Source: Callaeas wilsoni
Taxonomy: Eukaryota; Chordata; Aves; Passeriformes; Callaeidae
Direction of reading: 5' to 3'
NCBI GenBank assembly: GCA_013398955.1
Contig: VWPU01017642.1
Span: 140,524 to 204,523, forward strand
Length of the DNA stretch: 64,000 nt
Within the stretch, counting starts at the first letter, position 1; every line of letters begins with the position of its first letter. The notes beneath the pieces are model-generated. The model made no database searches. It was not told where the DNA came from and saw only the letters and a list, made by a program, of their open reading frames with translations. The position numbers and the translations under genes were made by a program. Shown piece after piece: positions 21,783-35,000 of the stretch.

Positions 21783-24700
21783 TGATAACAAAAGACTGGT
21801 TTGGATTTTGATAGCACCATGCTGACAGTTTAAAAAAAAAAAACAGTGAAAACTAATCACTACTTGGGCACGTTTACCTCCTTTTACCTATCTTTGACAT
21901 TTTCCCAATGCACTGAAATTTCAAGTGTCAAATGTATATAAACACTTTTTCTTCCAAGCAGCACTTCTGTCAACTCAGAAAGGATCAGAATAGTGTCCCT
22001 TGCCACAAGGCATATAAGTATTCCCAAATAATCTGCTCTCACTAGCTGTTCTTTTGTTGCATTGTTGTTCTATTTATTCCACTATTATTGCACCTCATTT
22101 TTCATCTGTCTAATAATCCTGTGGGACAGACCTTGCTTACACTCCTATTACATACCGCCTGCAAATTAAAGATGCAAAAAGCAATTTCCATGGACGTGGA
22201 GAGCTTGGTATAATAAATGGCAACTTACAAGTGTGTGAGGCTTTCTCTGTTCACTTCAATTCACTTAATTAAACTAAAAGGAAGGTGAGAGTATAGAAAA
22301 GCAAACTGCAGGATGCAGCAGGCGGTAAAGATACGAAGCGAAGCAAAACAAAGCAAAGCCCTGCTCAGAAGCATTAATGTAGTTCCTGAAAACACTGACT
22401 ATAATTTTTATATATATTTATATTTATATGTATAGTGTCTGCTCTGTCAGAAGCAGCAAATTAAGCCTCATGTAGCTGTGGGGACCCCCTACTGATGTTA
22501 ATAACACCTATAATGATAATAGTTCCACAGAAAGCTTCTTAAGATTAAATGCAAAATTTGAACCTACATATTAGCCCTACAGGTGTATGATGAGTCATTT
22601 CTCTACATAAACACTTGATTTTACAACTATATATGTTAAGCCCTATGCTGAGTATGGCTTAAAGGCTTAAAAGGCTTTCAGACTTCGTGACCTGCCTCAG
22701 GCCATGAAATGAATTTGACCGTAGACATGAGATAGATGCAGTGATGTTAGGTTCAAAATTTCCAGTAACTTCAGTAGATGTTATAGTGTGGCTTTTCCCA
22801 AGCTCCAGACGAGGGAGACCACTGCAAGGAATCTGTGAGTCAAGGGACATTTTTTACTAGTTCTTATGGGAACAGAAAATCCTTATTGTATGTCTTGTTT
22901 CTGAGGCTAAAAGTGCAGCAGAGTTCTTGTCAGAGGAAAACATATGGAAATAAATGGAGTATATCATCTTATGTCTTCCTTTCCTTAGACTTTGCTCAGC
23001 AAGTTGCAGGAGGTCTTCGCTTGGATGAGATCCTGTGCAGCTTTGTAAGGAATTTATGAAATGTCTCAGAGTTAAAATCTGCTGCTCCATACTCAGTGAA
23101 AGATTTTAATTTTGATACAGTTATAAATTCTAGATTGATTTATTGTTTCAAATTATACTTCATAACCTCCTCTACAAAGATTGCAGATGAATAAAATCAT
23201 TTCCAAATGACTACATTAGGCAAATTAAGGAACTGAAATTTTATTTTTGTGTTCTGATATGCATTTTTATCAGGTAAAAAAGGAAAACTAATACATATTC
23301 TTCATTCTGGATTGCCCAGTAGTCCTAAATGTGTCATTTGGGAGAGAGTCCACTGACTACCTGAAGGTTTATTCAAGAAAATCTTCTTTTTGTGCCTGTC
23401 TATGTCATGTATTTTATAAGTTTGAGTGAATACAGTGTCATTATAATAATGTTTCCCTAAAGGAAGCTCCCAACACTCATGGCATTCATTTATTTAGGGT
23501 GTATTCTTTATAATGACCACCTTAACATGAGGCAAGTATCCCTGGTTCCCAAAAGCTGTCAAAGGGAATGGCATGTTCTCTGTCATAGGTTCTGCACTGG
23601 AAGGAGGAACCAGACTATTTTTGGTGGAACTGTACTGAAAATAGAAAATATGTGTGAATAGCTTGGGTGTGCATGCTAGTTCCTGGTGTATGAATGTTAA
23701 AGATTTACTGGAAATGAAAATCTTGACTCTACAACATTTTCTACTCTCCACAAATGCAGCATTAATTTCCTGAATTATTCTCCTGGCTTGCAGGCAGGAT
23801 ACAGTTCTTGACAGCAGGCATCTGAAAATACCATGACAGCCCCCTGATTTATAATAGCAGAGTGAGTCACAGAGGCTTCTGGGCATCTCTCAGACCTGAT
23901 AGTGAAAGGGAGAGGTTCATGACTTCCACTCTGAAAATTTTCTCCACCCCTTATTGTGTGAGAAAATGAGGACTTGGCTCAGGAATTGCATCAGATAGAT
24001 TTAATTAAAATGGATGTAATTAAAGTATAGAGCTCTTTTACAGAAACTTCCAGGTTTCCAAATCAGCATGGGCTCCCTGTGGGCCTGTTTGAGGGAATAT
24101 TTCAAACAGCAGGGTAGGAGGTTCATAAAGATCACCAGGACCCAGCACAAGCTCTGCAAAGGACAATATTGACAGCAAGAGGCTGAGGGATGCCTACCTT
24201 CAGATGACATGAAAAGGGGCAAATAGACAGCCATCAATCTGATGTAGCAGCAATGTAAATAAAGACATTTTGTCCATTGTATGCAAATATAATACAGCTT
24301 TCTGAGAGGAGCAAGATCTAAAAAAGAAAAGTATAGACATAGCCAAATAGCTGTCCTTATTTTTATGCTTTCTCATTCCCCTTCACTTGATGCAGGTTGT
24401 TTCACAGAGAGAAAGGCCTTTTAGGACTGAAGAAGTGCTTTTGCTGCCCCATGGTCCCTCTAAATTTATTAACACTTCTGAAAAAAATCTGAGTGCAGAT
24501 AAATTTGTCTAGTTATTACTTTGGATAAAACTGAGATGCTTCGTGACACCTATAGACTTTTCTGCACTCATCTCTCTGGCAAAGTGGCATATACTCTGTA
24601 TTCAGCACTTTTCATAGAAAAAAACCTCTTGTGGTGGGTCCATTATGGAATTAAAAACTGCCTTTAAAAATTCACTGTATAATTTGCTGAGATCTGGGCA

Positions 24701-25544
24701 AAGATCTTGCCAGATAAATTTTGAAAGCTAAAAATCACTCCTGGCCGCAGTCGTCACTTTGAGAACTAAAGAAATTTTACCTCATAATGAAAAATTATTC
24801 TCAAATTTAGACCAGTCTTCTTTCCCACAAGTTCCTTGATTTGGTCATACCACACTAAGATGCTCAGGTTCCCCTAGACGTTACTGACAAAACCCCCAGC
24901 TGTATTACATGTGCAGGCCTTTAAATGCTCAATTTTAATTAATCTCAATTTATTCACTCCACTTTAAACATGCGTGTAAACTACTCCAAACTAGTTTGTC
25001 AGGTTCCCTCTTTATGAGTCTCAAAAGCAGCTCAGCCTAACACAAGGCATTTGTCTAAAATAAGGGAGGTAAACAGCAGCCTGGTGGTACCAGGGTTACA
25101 TGGGCTCAGAGTAACTGAGTCAGCTGAAGCCAGGTGAGGTGTATCCATGAAGACACAGAACTATCAGTTATTTAAAGTGTTCAATTCACATGTTTTCTTT
25201 AATACCCATTCATTTTTGTGTGGCCTCTGGTTTTCTAGAAGATTGATTAAAATATAGTTCTGTATGGACAAAGAAGCTTTTTGTATTATTCAGTCATTTA
25301 CCAAACAAGATTTTTGAATGCCATCCAAATCAGGCACAGCAGTATGGGCCAGTGAAGTAATTTTTTATCTGATTTTGCAGTTAATCTAATTTTTTTAGTG
25401 CAGCTCTGTTAGTGATATGGTATTATGTGTTTTGGCATAATCCTCTAATCGAAATACAGTTTGGAGCCTCTTATGTTTTCTTTTTCCAAATTGTTGTGTA
25501 TTGTTATGGCAGCATTTTTGAAAGACATATATTAAATGCATCAT
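21783..25544. other. Unassigned sequence; no gene seen
   Basis: A 12-base A run lies at 21832-21843, and a short TA-rich stretch at about 22400-22435. The open frame at 23494-23886 (minus, 130 codons) has no known motif. Nothing else is recognised. Confidence 0.5.
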
Positions 25545-25650
25545 AGATAAATAATCCTATTTTGCACATGGGAAAGGTAAATTAAGGGCTCAAACATTAA
25601 TTCAAATTCTACAGTATTAGAGTGAGATTTAATCTGTTTCTGAGATATGT
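25545..25650 (-). mobile_element. Possible ancient MIR-type SINE fragment
   Basis: Read on the plus strand, 'aataatcctattttgcacat' followed by gggaaagg resembles the reverse complement of the MIR core (ttatccccattttacagatggg). Then 'agagtgagatttaatctg' resembles the later MIR part (cagagctgggatttgaaccc). Spacing between the blocks is about right. Divergence is high, so this is a tentative call by eye. Confidence 0.4.
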
Positions 25651-28600
25651 TAGCACAAACAAAAACCAGCAAATTACTAGTTTTCTCTCACATGCTAGGA
25701 GAAAAATAGGATTATCATGAAAACTTTGACAGGCAAATGTATGGAAATCAAAAATTTTAGCATTATAATAAATATACCTGAGGATATATTATGCCTCTAC
25801 AGCAATTCCAGTTATGTCATTATAAGAGTTGGTGCTATGAGTACTATAACACAATATTATTAGTGACAGGAAGTGGAGAGACTGCTGACAAATAGCCTCC
25901 ATTTTAAGCTTCTGCTTTCAGGTTGCACATTTCTGAGCTGATATTTAACTCATCGGTCTCTACAGATTTTACACAAACTGTGCAGACTGTCTGGAATATG
26001 TTGTGGACTAATACAAGTACAATTGGAAAAAAAAAAGAAAAAAAAATTGTTTTCCAAGGATGAAGGATTTTAGTCCCACATTGAAATGTCTGGGGGCAGA
26101 AATCTGGCAGATGGATACGACTGCTGGACCAGAGGCGGTAGTTTCCTATTCTATGAGAAAGGGGTTTTTTTCTCACATGCTCTGTGTGTAGCAGAGGGAT
26201 ACCTACTCTCAGGGAACAGCAGAAGGGAATTTTTCCCTCAGGCCCTTCGAGTGCCTCCTAGATCTTCTGAATGATCAGCAAAATACTTCCTCCCCCGCCC
26301 CTTTGTATGTTCCCAATAGCCAAACTGTCCTGCTTTGTACAAAGTGGGAATGGTGAAGGAACTGATTTATATACCAGTGGAGCATCATGGCTTGTCCTGA
26401 AAGAGGGTGTAGGCCCAGCAATGACCAGAATAGTAGGACTGCTGGCCTCAGCTAGGAGGGTTTTGATCATGTAGACAGTCTGGGAAGAAAGGAGCAGAGG
26501 AGGGAAGATGTGCAGTGGTGCTTTCTCATTTATTTAAGCTTGTTGTGGGGCAGAGATGCTCAGTTGTGGGGTCAAGGTCCAAGCTGAGAAAATAAAGTGA
26601 GTAAAGGATGTACTGGATGGTGTGAGAAATTGAGAACACTATACAACTAGACAAATCATCGATGTTTGTGAGACGTGCTCTGTGTGAAAAGAAGGGCAAA
26701 CACATGATTTGGATCAGGACTTGACAGCTCTGGTGCAAGATGAGAGAAAGGAGCTAATATGATAACCTTAAGGTACATGCTAAATGCCCATGATTAAAAT
26801 GTTATGTTTTAAGAAGCCACATGGCCATCAGTACACAATTACATCTGTAAATCTGGAACCCAGTTAAGACAATGTCTGGTTTCTTTCAGAAGCACTGCCA
26901 GCTGGGAGTTGTTCTGAGTCCTGCCTGTTACTGGATGACCTTGGAAGTAGATACTAAAATACTAGGCTGTAACAGCCTTGCTAGATATCTGGAATCCTGC
27001 AGATTGTATCTCTAGTTTTCTGAAATAGCCATTTTGCTCACCTAGGTTCAAATTGAGGACAGCAAAGCTTTACAGCAGCAGCAGCAAATGTAACGTACCT
27101 TGATCTCAAGTTCCAAGCACTACCACACTGCTAATAGCTACAGCATCAGTGGAAAATAATTGTCAGAAGAGAAGTCAGTGCAGAGGAATGTCAGTGGTAT
27201 CCATTTAACATTTCTTTGTAGTCTTTAAAAGAACTACAGTTAAGTTATAGATGATTTCTTAAAGAAAATTGCAGTCTGAGACTTGCAATTTATAAAATCA
27301 TAGAATAAATTCCTATTTTACTTTATAGAAAAATTCTGTCCAGATGCGAAACCTTTTATAAACTGTCTTTTGGTTCACATACTCTTTGTTGCCTGATTTA
27401 GCTGCAAATCCATCACGGTTAATACAACAACAAAAAAAAAGAGTGGCTTTTTAAAACAAACAAAAAAGTGTTCTGCAGGGTCTGTATTTAATTCTTTGTA
27501 TTAGTTTGTGCACATCCCAGTTATTGCTTTCTTTGTCCACTGCCATACATTTTGATTAATTAGTGCAAAGTGAGGTGCCAATTCCCATCAGGTTGTACAG
27601 GAGAGTGGCAAAGAGACTCTTGTTGGTCTGTTTTAGCAGAAAGATCCCTGTAGATCCTACCTCAGCAAGTCCAGCTACAGCTTCCAGTGATTTTATACGT
27701 TACCTTGTAGCATGACCTGCAAGAAAAGTCTATCCAGCAAGCCAGTAAACGCTCAAAACACCCTAATAAGCATGTAAAAAAGACCTACAGTCAGTCGATT
27801 TCCATCAGCAAAGCTTCAAACGTTAAGTTCCCATTTCCTTAACCTTTGAATAAAGCAGACACAGAGACAGGCAGTGGGGTCCTGCTCTGTAACTTCCCTT
27901 GTTTTTGTTTTATGCTTCATTGTATCAATGTTACTGAGAAGGAGTTAAAACAGACTACCAAATTATCAAGGCACAATTAAAGAAGTGATATGTGGAGACA
28001 GTTTGTGTGAAATGAGAGGACGTGCCTCTATGGAACAACCCATTCCCTGTCTGTTCTCCATCCAGTGGGACTCAGGTGCCTTTATAAAGACCTCTCAAGG
28101 AGCTGCCAACACAGTTAGACACCTAATCACTTTTGAAAGTCTGACTACATACACTTTTTTTGCTTATAATAAGTTTATAATATAATAACTATGCAATAAA
28201 TTTAATTAGAGGAGACCATTGGAGATTTAAACAGAGAACAGGGGAAAGCTGACTTCTGGAGCAGAATGTTTAGTTTCCATTCTTCCTTTTAAATTTTTTT
28301 TGAAATGTTGCATTACCTGTTATTTGCAGATGGGAACTACCTGTCTCTTCTAGCTGTTCAGTGAAGGCGGAGAAAACTCTGACTTTAAGGCTTGAGCTAA
28401 AAACCAAAAAATTCTCACAATTTAGAACAAAGCTAAGACATGAATTTACATGTCTACAAAAGTCCTTGAAATAACCTCTTACACATAAATTGAAATTACG
28501 TGGCCTGTTTCTTCTCACTGTAAGGTTTAACTCTGAGGAATACAAATGCACAGGATTAGAAACACAACTCTACAATAAATAGTCAATAACATTATCAATA

Positions 28601-28861
28601 AAAATTAATAACATGAACAATACGTGGTCCTGGGAAGAGTGATAACTTGGAAATATACAGTTTCTTCACTGCTGTTTACATGCAGAACTTGGAGAGGCAA
28701 ATAGCTTGCTTCCTAATGGACTGTTACTTCACAGGCCATTAGTGTGGAATTAATGAAAGCAATTAATTTCCCATACTTCTGTAATAACAAAGAAAGGAAA
28801 GGAAGAGCTATCCTCCTCCCACAGCTGATAGCTCTGTTCCTGTGCCTAGATCACAGTCTTG
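25651..28861. other. Unassigned sequence; no gene seen
   Basis: No gene or repeat is recognised. Short frames at 25904-26176 (minus), 26086-26274 and 26271-26474 (plus) sit in a slightly GC-richer patch (26080-26480) but show no family motif. Confidence 0.5.
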
Positions 28862-29048
28862 GAGGATTGGGTGATTTGGGTTCTGTTCCCACATCTTCTG
28901 CAATATTCTTTGTGACCTTGGAAAAATCATTTGCTCTCTCCATGCCTTAAATTCCCTTTTCACAAAAGGGAATTAATTACGCTTCATTGTTTCCAGAGAA
29001 GTGTCATTAGGCCCAATTAGTTAATATCTTTAAAGTGCTCTGAGAGCA
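28862..29048 (+). mobile_element. Ancient MIR-type SINE
   Basis: The order and spacing of several blocks fit the MIR core and tail. They are a 'gggttctgttcccacatctt' block, then tgtgaccttgg at 28911-28921, tcatttgctctctccatgcctta (compare MIR's 'cttaacctctctgtgcctca'), attccctttt, and aattagttaatatctttaaagtgctctgaga at the 3' end (compare MIR's 'taatacatgtaaagcgct'). MIRs are tRNA-derived SINEs with an L2-type tail that stopped moving long before birds arose, so a recognisable copy here is a deep fossil. It contains a perfect 11-bp hairpin, annotated separately. Confidence 0.78.
28950..28974. repeat. Perfect 11-bp hairpin within the MIR
   Basis: The arms aattccctttt (28950-28960) and aaaagggaatt (28964-28974) are perfectly complementary around a 3-base loop (cac). 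The MIR core already holds partly complementary halves at this point (tttccc and aaaatggga), so point mutations could have perfected the match. Confidence 0.85.
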
Positions 29049-32000
29049 ATCTTTTGACAGATGATATTCTAAGTGCAAAGTGTCACAGTAAAAATTTGTA
29101 GCAGTCTGGCTTAGTGTTATTTGTTTAACACAAACAATGATTTTGGCAGTCTAGGAATGCTAATCTGATGTGTTGCACAAAGATAAGATAAAATTACATT
29201 TTTTTTGACTCTGATTAATCTAGATACCAAATTACATGCCTTAATGTATAGTTACTGAAATTTCTCTATGCAGTTATGCATTTAATTCCCTTGAACTGAA
29301 GTCTTACTCACCATTAGTTTCTCTCACCCTGAACAATTTCCTGAGGACTTCCTAAAAGTAATGTTTTGATTTGGTGGGGTCATCAGGAAAAGTGGTATAG
29401 AGTAGGAAGAAATGATCAGAAAGAGACCAGTGTTTGAAACTTCAGAGTGTGTGTTTAAAAGATAAGGCCAGAATTAGGCAAAGGAAAGATCACCTTGGCA
29501 GCATTTGGAAAAAACCAAACCAAACCAAGGCCAACAAAACCACCAGAGAAGATATACTTGAGGGCTAGAATCATCAAAGCAGACACAACTAAAATCTTGC
29601 TAGTTACTGGCTATTAAAACCTACATAAGAGATTGAAGACTTTAATTTTTAACGGAAAGAGCTGATAAGATTTGGATGCAGTGGTAGAGAAGAAGGAAAA
29701 AAGTCAAAGATTATCACTCATCTTTTAGATCCTAATGGCAAAGAGGATGATGCTTATAAAAAGAATTGAAAAAGAGTTAAAGGACAACAGACAATAAAGA
29801 AACTTGTCAGTGATATATCAGCACAGACTTTCATCAAAAATTTTGTTTGGGAAAACATGCACACTTTTGCAAGTTTGTGAAAACCCTCTATGAAAACAAG
29901 GAAGCTGTACATGCTGTTGCAATCTGGAAAGAGATAGATATAAGATGCAAAATACTAATACCAAAATCCATTTTCAGACAGCTTAATGAACTGAATAAGT
30001 ATGAGGTGATTTGGTTCAATAGCATGTTGTAGACTGAAACTATGCAAGAAAATGGCCCTAGAGGTAGTTGGGGGTCCATACTGCACTTTGCACTCAGCCT
30101 GTGCTGGGCAGGAAGGTTAGTGCATCTATGCAGAATGTTTTGTGGGATCATGGACTAGAATAACATTTATTATATTCTACATATGCTACTTTAAAAATAT
30201 TTTTTTATATCAGCTGATTTAATTAAAATGGCATGAGTAAAACTCAGCGAAAGGAAAGTTACTTTTACCTATTATGATCTGTAATAGGTGTTATCCTACT
30301 TACTGTTACATTTTTATTTATAACCTATACATTTAGTTAAATAAATTGATTTTGGAGAAACCCAGCATTTAGCTTTAGTATATACCTTAAGGTTTTGAGC
30401 AATAGCATGTTGATTTTTTCAGAAGACATTTTTCTGCATTGCTTAAAAGGCAAGGAAGTACAAGGCTGGGACCTTAAAGAACAGGTTAGGTGCTAAAGGG
30501 CAGCTTTGGAAGCTAGAGCTCTGCATATCTCCTGTGGCTTGAAGGGAAGAACTTGAGAGGCAAAGTGGATCATCCAAGCTCGTGCTCTGAACATATGCTT
30601 TCTGTCCCTATAGACTGTCTGATCCAAAGGATTAATGGTGGAATTAATGATCTAACTCAAGCCAAACTTTGTGGTTATTTTGCTTCTCTTTTATGCAAAT
30701 AGCCAGCCTGTGCAAATCAATAATTCAATGAATGTACTTGTAAAGTATCTCCTATAATGTCTGTGGAACTTGTTTTGAAAATAGAAGCATTTTGTTTCTG
30801 CTTTGGCCCTAAATCCAAGTTCAGATACAAAACTCCTAACGTTTTTACTAAAAAGAGTTAGCAATTAATGTAGAATCCAGATTTTGCAGAATAATGCATA
30901 TTAAAAAGAAAAACAACAAAGAAAAACTCCTGTAGCTTCCACTTCTACTAAGAAGGAAAATCTCCATACTTTTAAGCTGATGAAATTTTTTTCACTGACT
31001 CCAGGGGAAGTCTGGAGAGCTGTTACAGCCGTCACTGACTTCTAGGGAAATAAAAGGAGTATATTGGAAAAAATCCAGATTTTATGGATTGTATTAGCTA
31101 TGTTCACAAAATAAAGACCTATTTGCAATTGTCAGTTCTAGCATGGTTTAAATGTTCTAAACACAGAACAGTCATGAGAAAAAAACAAAACAAGAAAAAA
31201 CCCCAGCTTGTTTCAAACAACACGAAGTTCATTCAGATACATATAACTTCACATTTTTCATCTGGTGTATTCATTGAACTTCCCACACACAGGCTATTTG
31301 GCCCCAGTCAGGGTCCAAAGTTGTCCAAAATGTTAATGACACTTCATTTTCAGAAAATTAAGAATTGGATGGCCTCTGTCTGTTTTGTAAAAAGAAATAA
31401 AGTGACACTAGCTCATTCATGGTCTGATCATTCCATGCAGCTGTGGAATCATCACTGATTCTCTCTGAGTACTGTAATTCCACATACAGTTGTCTGAAAG
31501 CTGCTGGCAGATCAACTTTGTCTACTGAATCCTCAGTTTGGGGTTTATACCTCCTTTAAGGCCATAACATGCTCTTTTAATTTCTGTGTTGGCCTTTGAA
31601 TAGTTATAGAATGGAAGTATTGTTCATGATTGGGAGCTAAGGGAGCTGAGGGAACACCAGCTTGGAAATGCACCTTGAAATGCTGATTTTTCCCACATCA
31701 TTGTACATAACTTGCATATTTAATATGCACCTCTTCCATGGTAGACAGTGTGTCTGGTCTGATTTATAGGTCTGGGGACTCAAATCTTTTCTTCAAAATG
31801 AGGTATTTGTTACCTCTTTGTGGTCTGATGACTGGGGAAGTACTCACAGTCATCAGGGTCTTTAGCATATTTTAAGCTTTCCCAAAGAAAACTGGAAGTC
31901 CTAGGTGTCATGGAATATAATATAAAATAAGCACAAACTCCTCTGGTTCATGGTAGTAATCCAGGTCCCAGTAAAATTTAAGACAGCTGCTGGTGCATTT

Positions 32001-35000
32001 TTATTGACTTCTCCCTAATCAGAGTCACAGAGCAATGCAATATCATATGTCTTGAATGGGGACAATATATTAAGCTATTCACCACTAACTCTGACATCCT
32101 GTTTTGAATCTTTCTGGATTCCCGAGCAAGAAATACTGCTTACTTAACTTCCCATTACATTTTTGGATTGTTTCCTCTAAAGAGAGTGAATAATTTACCA
32201 TTTTTGCTGCAACTTGCACTGCTAAAGTTTTGCACTGGTAATTTAATTCTGTATTCATTTAGTTTGAATTACACAGGGAACATCTGCAACGATTCCTAAC
32301 AATAACTACATTTCAAGACAATTACACAGTAATAACTAGAGCTGCAGGATGATGTCAAAGCCAGAAGAGAAAAAAGAGGCGCACACAGACTTTGTGCATG
32401 AAATTAAATTTTGTTCTTAATTGGGAAAATGCAAGTTTATCAGAAAAAAGTCTTTGTGACACCACATGCATGTATTTAATACACGTGTTTCTGTATTTGC
32501 TGCAACATTTTCTATTGGCATTAGACATTTACTTTCATTACCGATTCTCTGAATCACTGATGAAATGAATGTACAAATTTCCTCTCCTTCTCAACCAATT
32601 CTTGTTAGGAAGACGAAGACAATGAAATAAAAAAGACCTTGTGAGATTTATTTTGTCAATCTTATGGAATTAAGAACTGTGGAAGGCAGGAACTCCATTC
32701 TCTGTATTCTAGATCCTAAGCCATGGAGAGGGTTTTTTGTTTGCTTATCAAATAATTTTTGTGCTGCTATGTAGTCATCCAGAGCATGACAGACATAAAC
32801 ATTCAAATTTTACTTTTCCCTTTGAGAAGAGAAAATCCAATGCCATATAGTGTATTTCTGGGAAGATCTACTTTTTTCCAAGTCTTAAAAAAGATCTAGT
32901 CAGGATACTATCAATATAAACCACAAAAGTTTGATTCTTCTGCTTTACAGACCTTTTCATCTTTTCTCATAACTGAACAGATATATTGCTGATCCTTTCA
33001 AAACTGTCATCTCCTCTAAGGAGCAAGTAAACTGAGGTTAGTGGTTGATCTCCTAGCATGAAGATAGCTCATTCAACTCTCAGTCCTTGCCCCATCTGAA
33101 TCTGCACTCAGAATTAGTGCCCCCCAACTCTCTTCACCTTCTTTTGGCAAATCCCCATCTCCACCACTCAGTGTGTAGTTGCTTATGTGGAATCACTTCT
33201 GCTGTCTGTCAGGAAGCAGAAATGTGTTTTTCTGCAATTTTTGTCTGTGTCATCTCTTGTTAGCGAAGAAAAGAGAAAGCACTGGAAAAATACAGAGTAA
33301 GCAATGATTTCAGTGCCATAACCAAGAATTCTTGAGGGTACAGTGCTGGATGTGAAAAGTCATTTGGAACTGAAACTCAGGGGTTACCACTGGTTTACAT
33401 CCAAGATGAGATAAAAGCCAACCCATCACTCATCCTGTTATTCCTAAAGGCATTTGGAGCGGAAATTTTTCACCTACCGAGGGCCCTCAGTCAGCTTAGA
33501 AGGTTTCAGCAAACTCTGAACATTTTGATTTCTAAAACTTGAGAGGGGAAAAGGCCCACCTAGCTGTGATTTTGGAACTTCAGTTTTCTGGGAACCCCTA
33601 ATCCAAACCAGTTCTTAGCCTCTCAATCTTTTCCTTCTGCTCTTCTTACAGCATCGTGGCTGTGACTACATTTTTTGTGCTTAAGTCTTGCCCAAAAATA
33701 GTTGTTTCTTTTGTTACTTCTTTTGTTAAATTTATTTTTTATTTTTGTGAAAACCCCTCAAGTTTTAATGTGAAAATATGTACTTGCAGAAGATGATACC
33801 GAAGCAATGCAAATGCTAATTTTTACTCATCTAAATGAAGACTAGTAAACAAATGTCAATACTTAGTAAGGTTTCACTGCACTAACACACAAAATGTGTC
33901 AATATCAGCTTCCAGGAAGGTAAAGGAAATTCAGAGAAAAATTTGTTTTCAATATTATAAACCAAAGAAAGCTGTATTTTTCAGTTGGGTAATTGTTTAG
34001 CTGAGCAAAAATATACAGGAGGAAGCATCAAAAAGATTCTGAATTAGCAGCAGTAATACCTACTGCAGTATTAGTGTGAAGTTCAACTATAAAAATGAAG
34101 ATCTGATAACATGGCTTGCTACTATCAGTTTCATTCACTGGAGTAACGGTGTGTGTACTCTACCGTAATCCATATTTTCAGATTGCTCATTAACATCACA
34201 GCGCATCACACGTTAGTCCTTAGCAGGAATATCATATAGCAAACATCTGACCACAGCTTTGCTAAATTTCCTACGAAAATTAAATGAAAGAAAGGTGTTT
34301 CAGAGTATATTTTAATATTTATATGATGATCTGGAGTTGCTCTAAGAAAGAGGATAGAGTTACTCGTGCTTGTGAGATGCTGGGAAATATGTAAAATCAG
34401 AACTTATGCCTTCAAGTAGTTTATAAAAACTGTAAATAGGAGGAAGCAATGATTAGTTATTAAAAATAAAATGAGTCATGTTTAGTAACTAATTTTCTAA
34501 GTCTCTCTGACTAATCCAATCCTTTGTATCCTTTCTGGGAACACTAACACCTTTCTCAGCTGCATAAACACATGAGTGTTAGAAGAGATACTGGTCAAGA
34601 GCAATCTAACCAAAATGCAGATTGATGAAAAGATTTCCTCTGGTAGGATTAATAGGGTAGCACATCAGCTCTGTTACAGACATTTGTTTTACATCTTTTC
34701 TATTTCAATCATGTCAGACATTCAGGAAAGTAAGCAATTGGCTTGATGCTTTACAGTGAGAAGTCATTTACCAAAATTGTGCCTACTATGTGATCTGACT
34801 ACAGTGGTCTTGGGGAACCTTTGGTTTCACTACTATGTGTGGTCATACTACACATTTCGTGAACTGCCCTTGTGGCTGGAATTCTTCAGCATTTCTAGTC
34901 TTAGTAGTTGCTCACTCAAAATTCTGAGGTGTATGTGTTCATCTCAATATATGAGGTTCAATAAAGGAAAACTAAATCCCAAAGAGCCTTTGGCTTCCTT

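Noticed and set aside
22680..22760. Possible MIR fragment on the minus strand
   Set aside because: Only a short tgacctgcctcaggcca-like match and no second block at the right spacing.
23494..23886. 130-codon minus-strand frame
   Set aside because: Length is within chance for 64 kb read in six frames, and the peptide has no recognisable domain.
31084..31458. 124-codon plus-strand frame
   Set aside because: Low-complexity Lys/Asn-rich start and no domain; within chance expectation.
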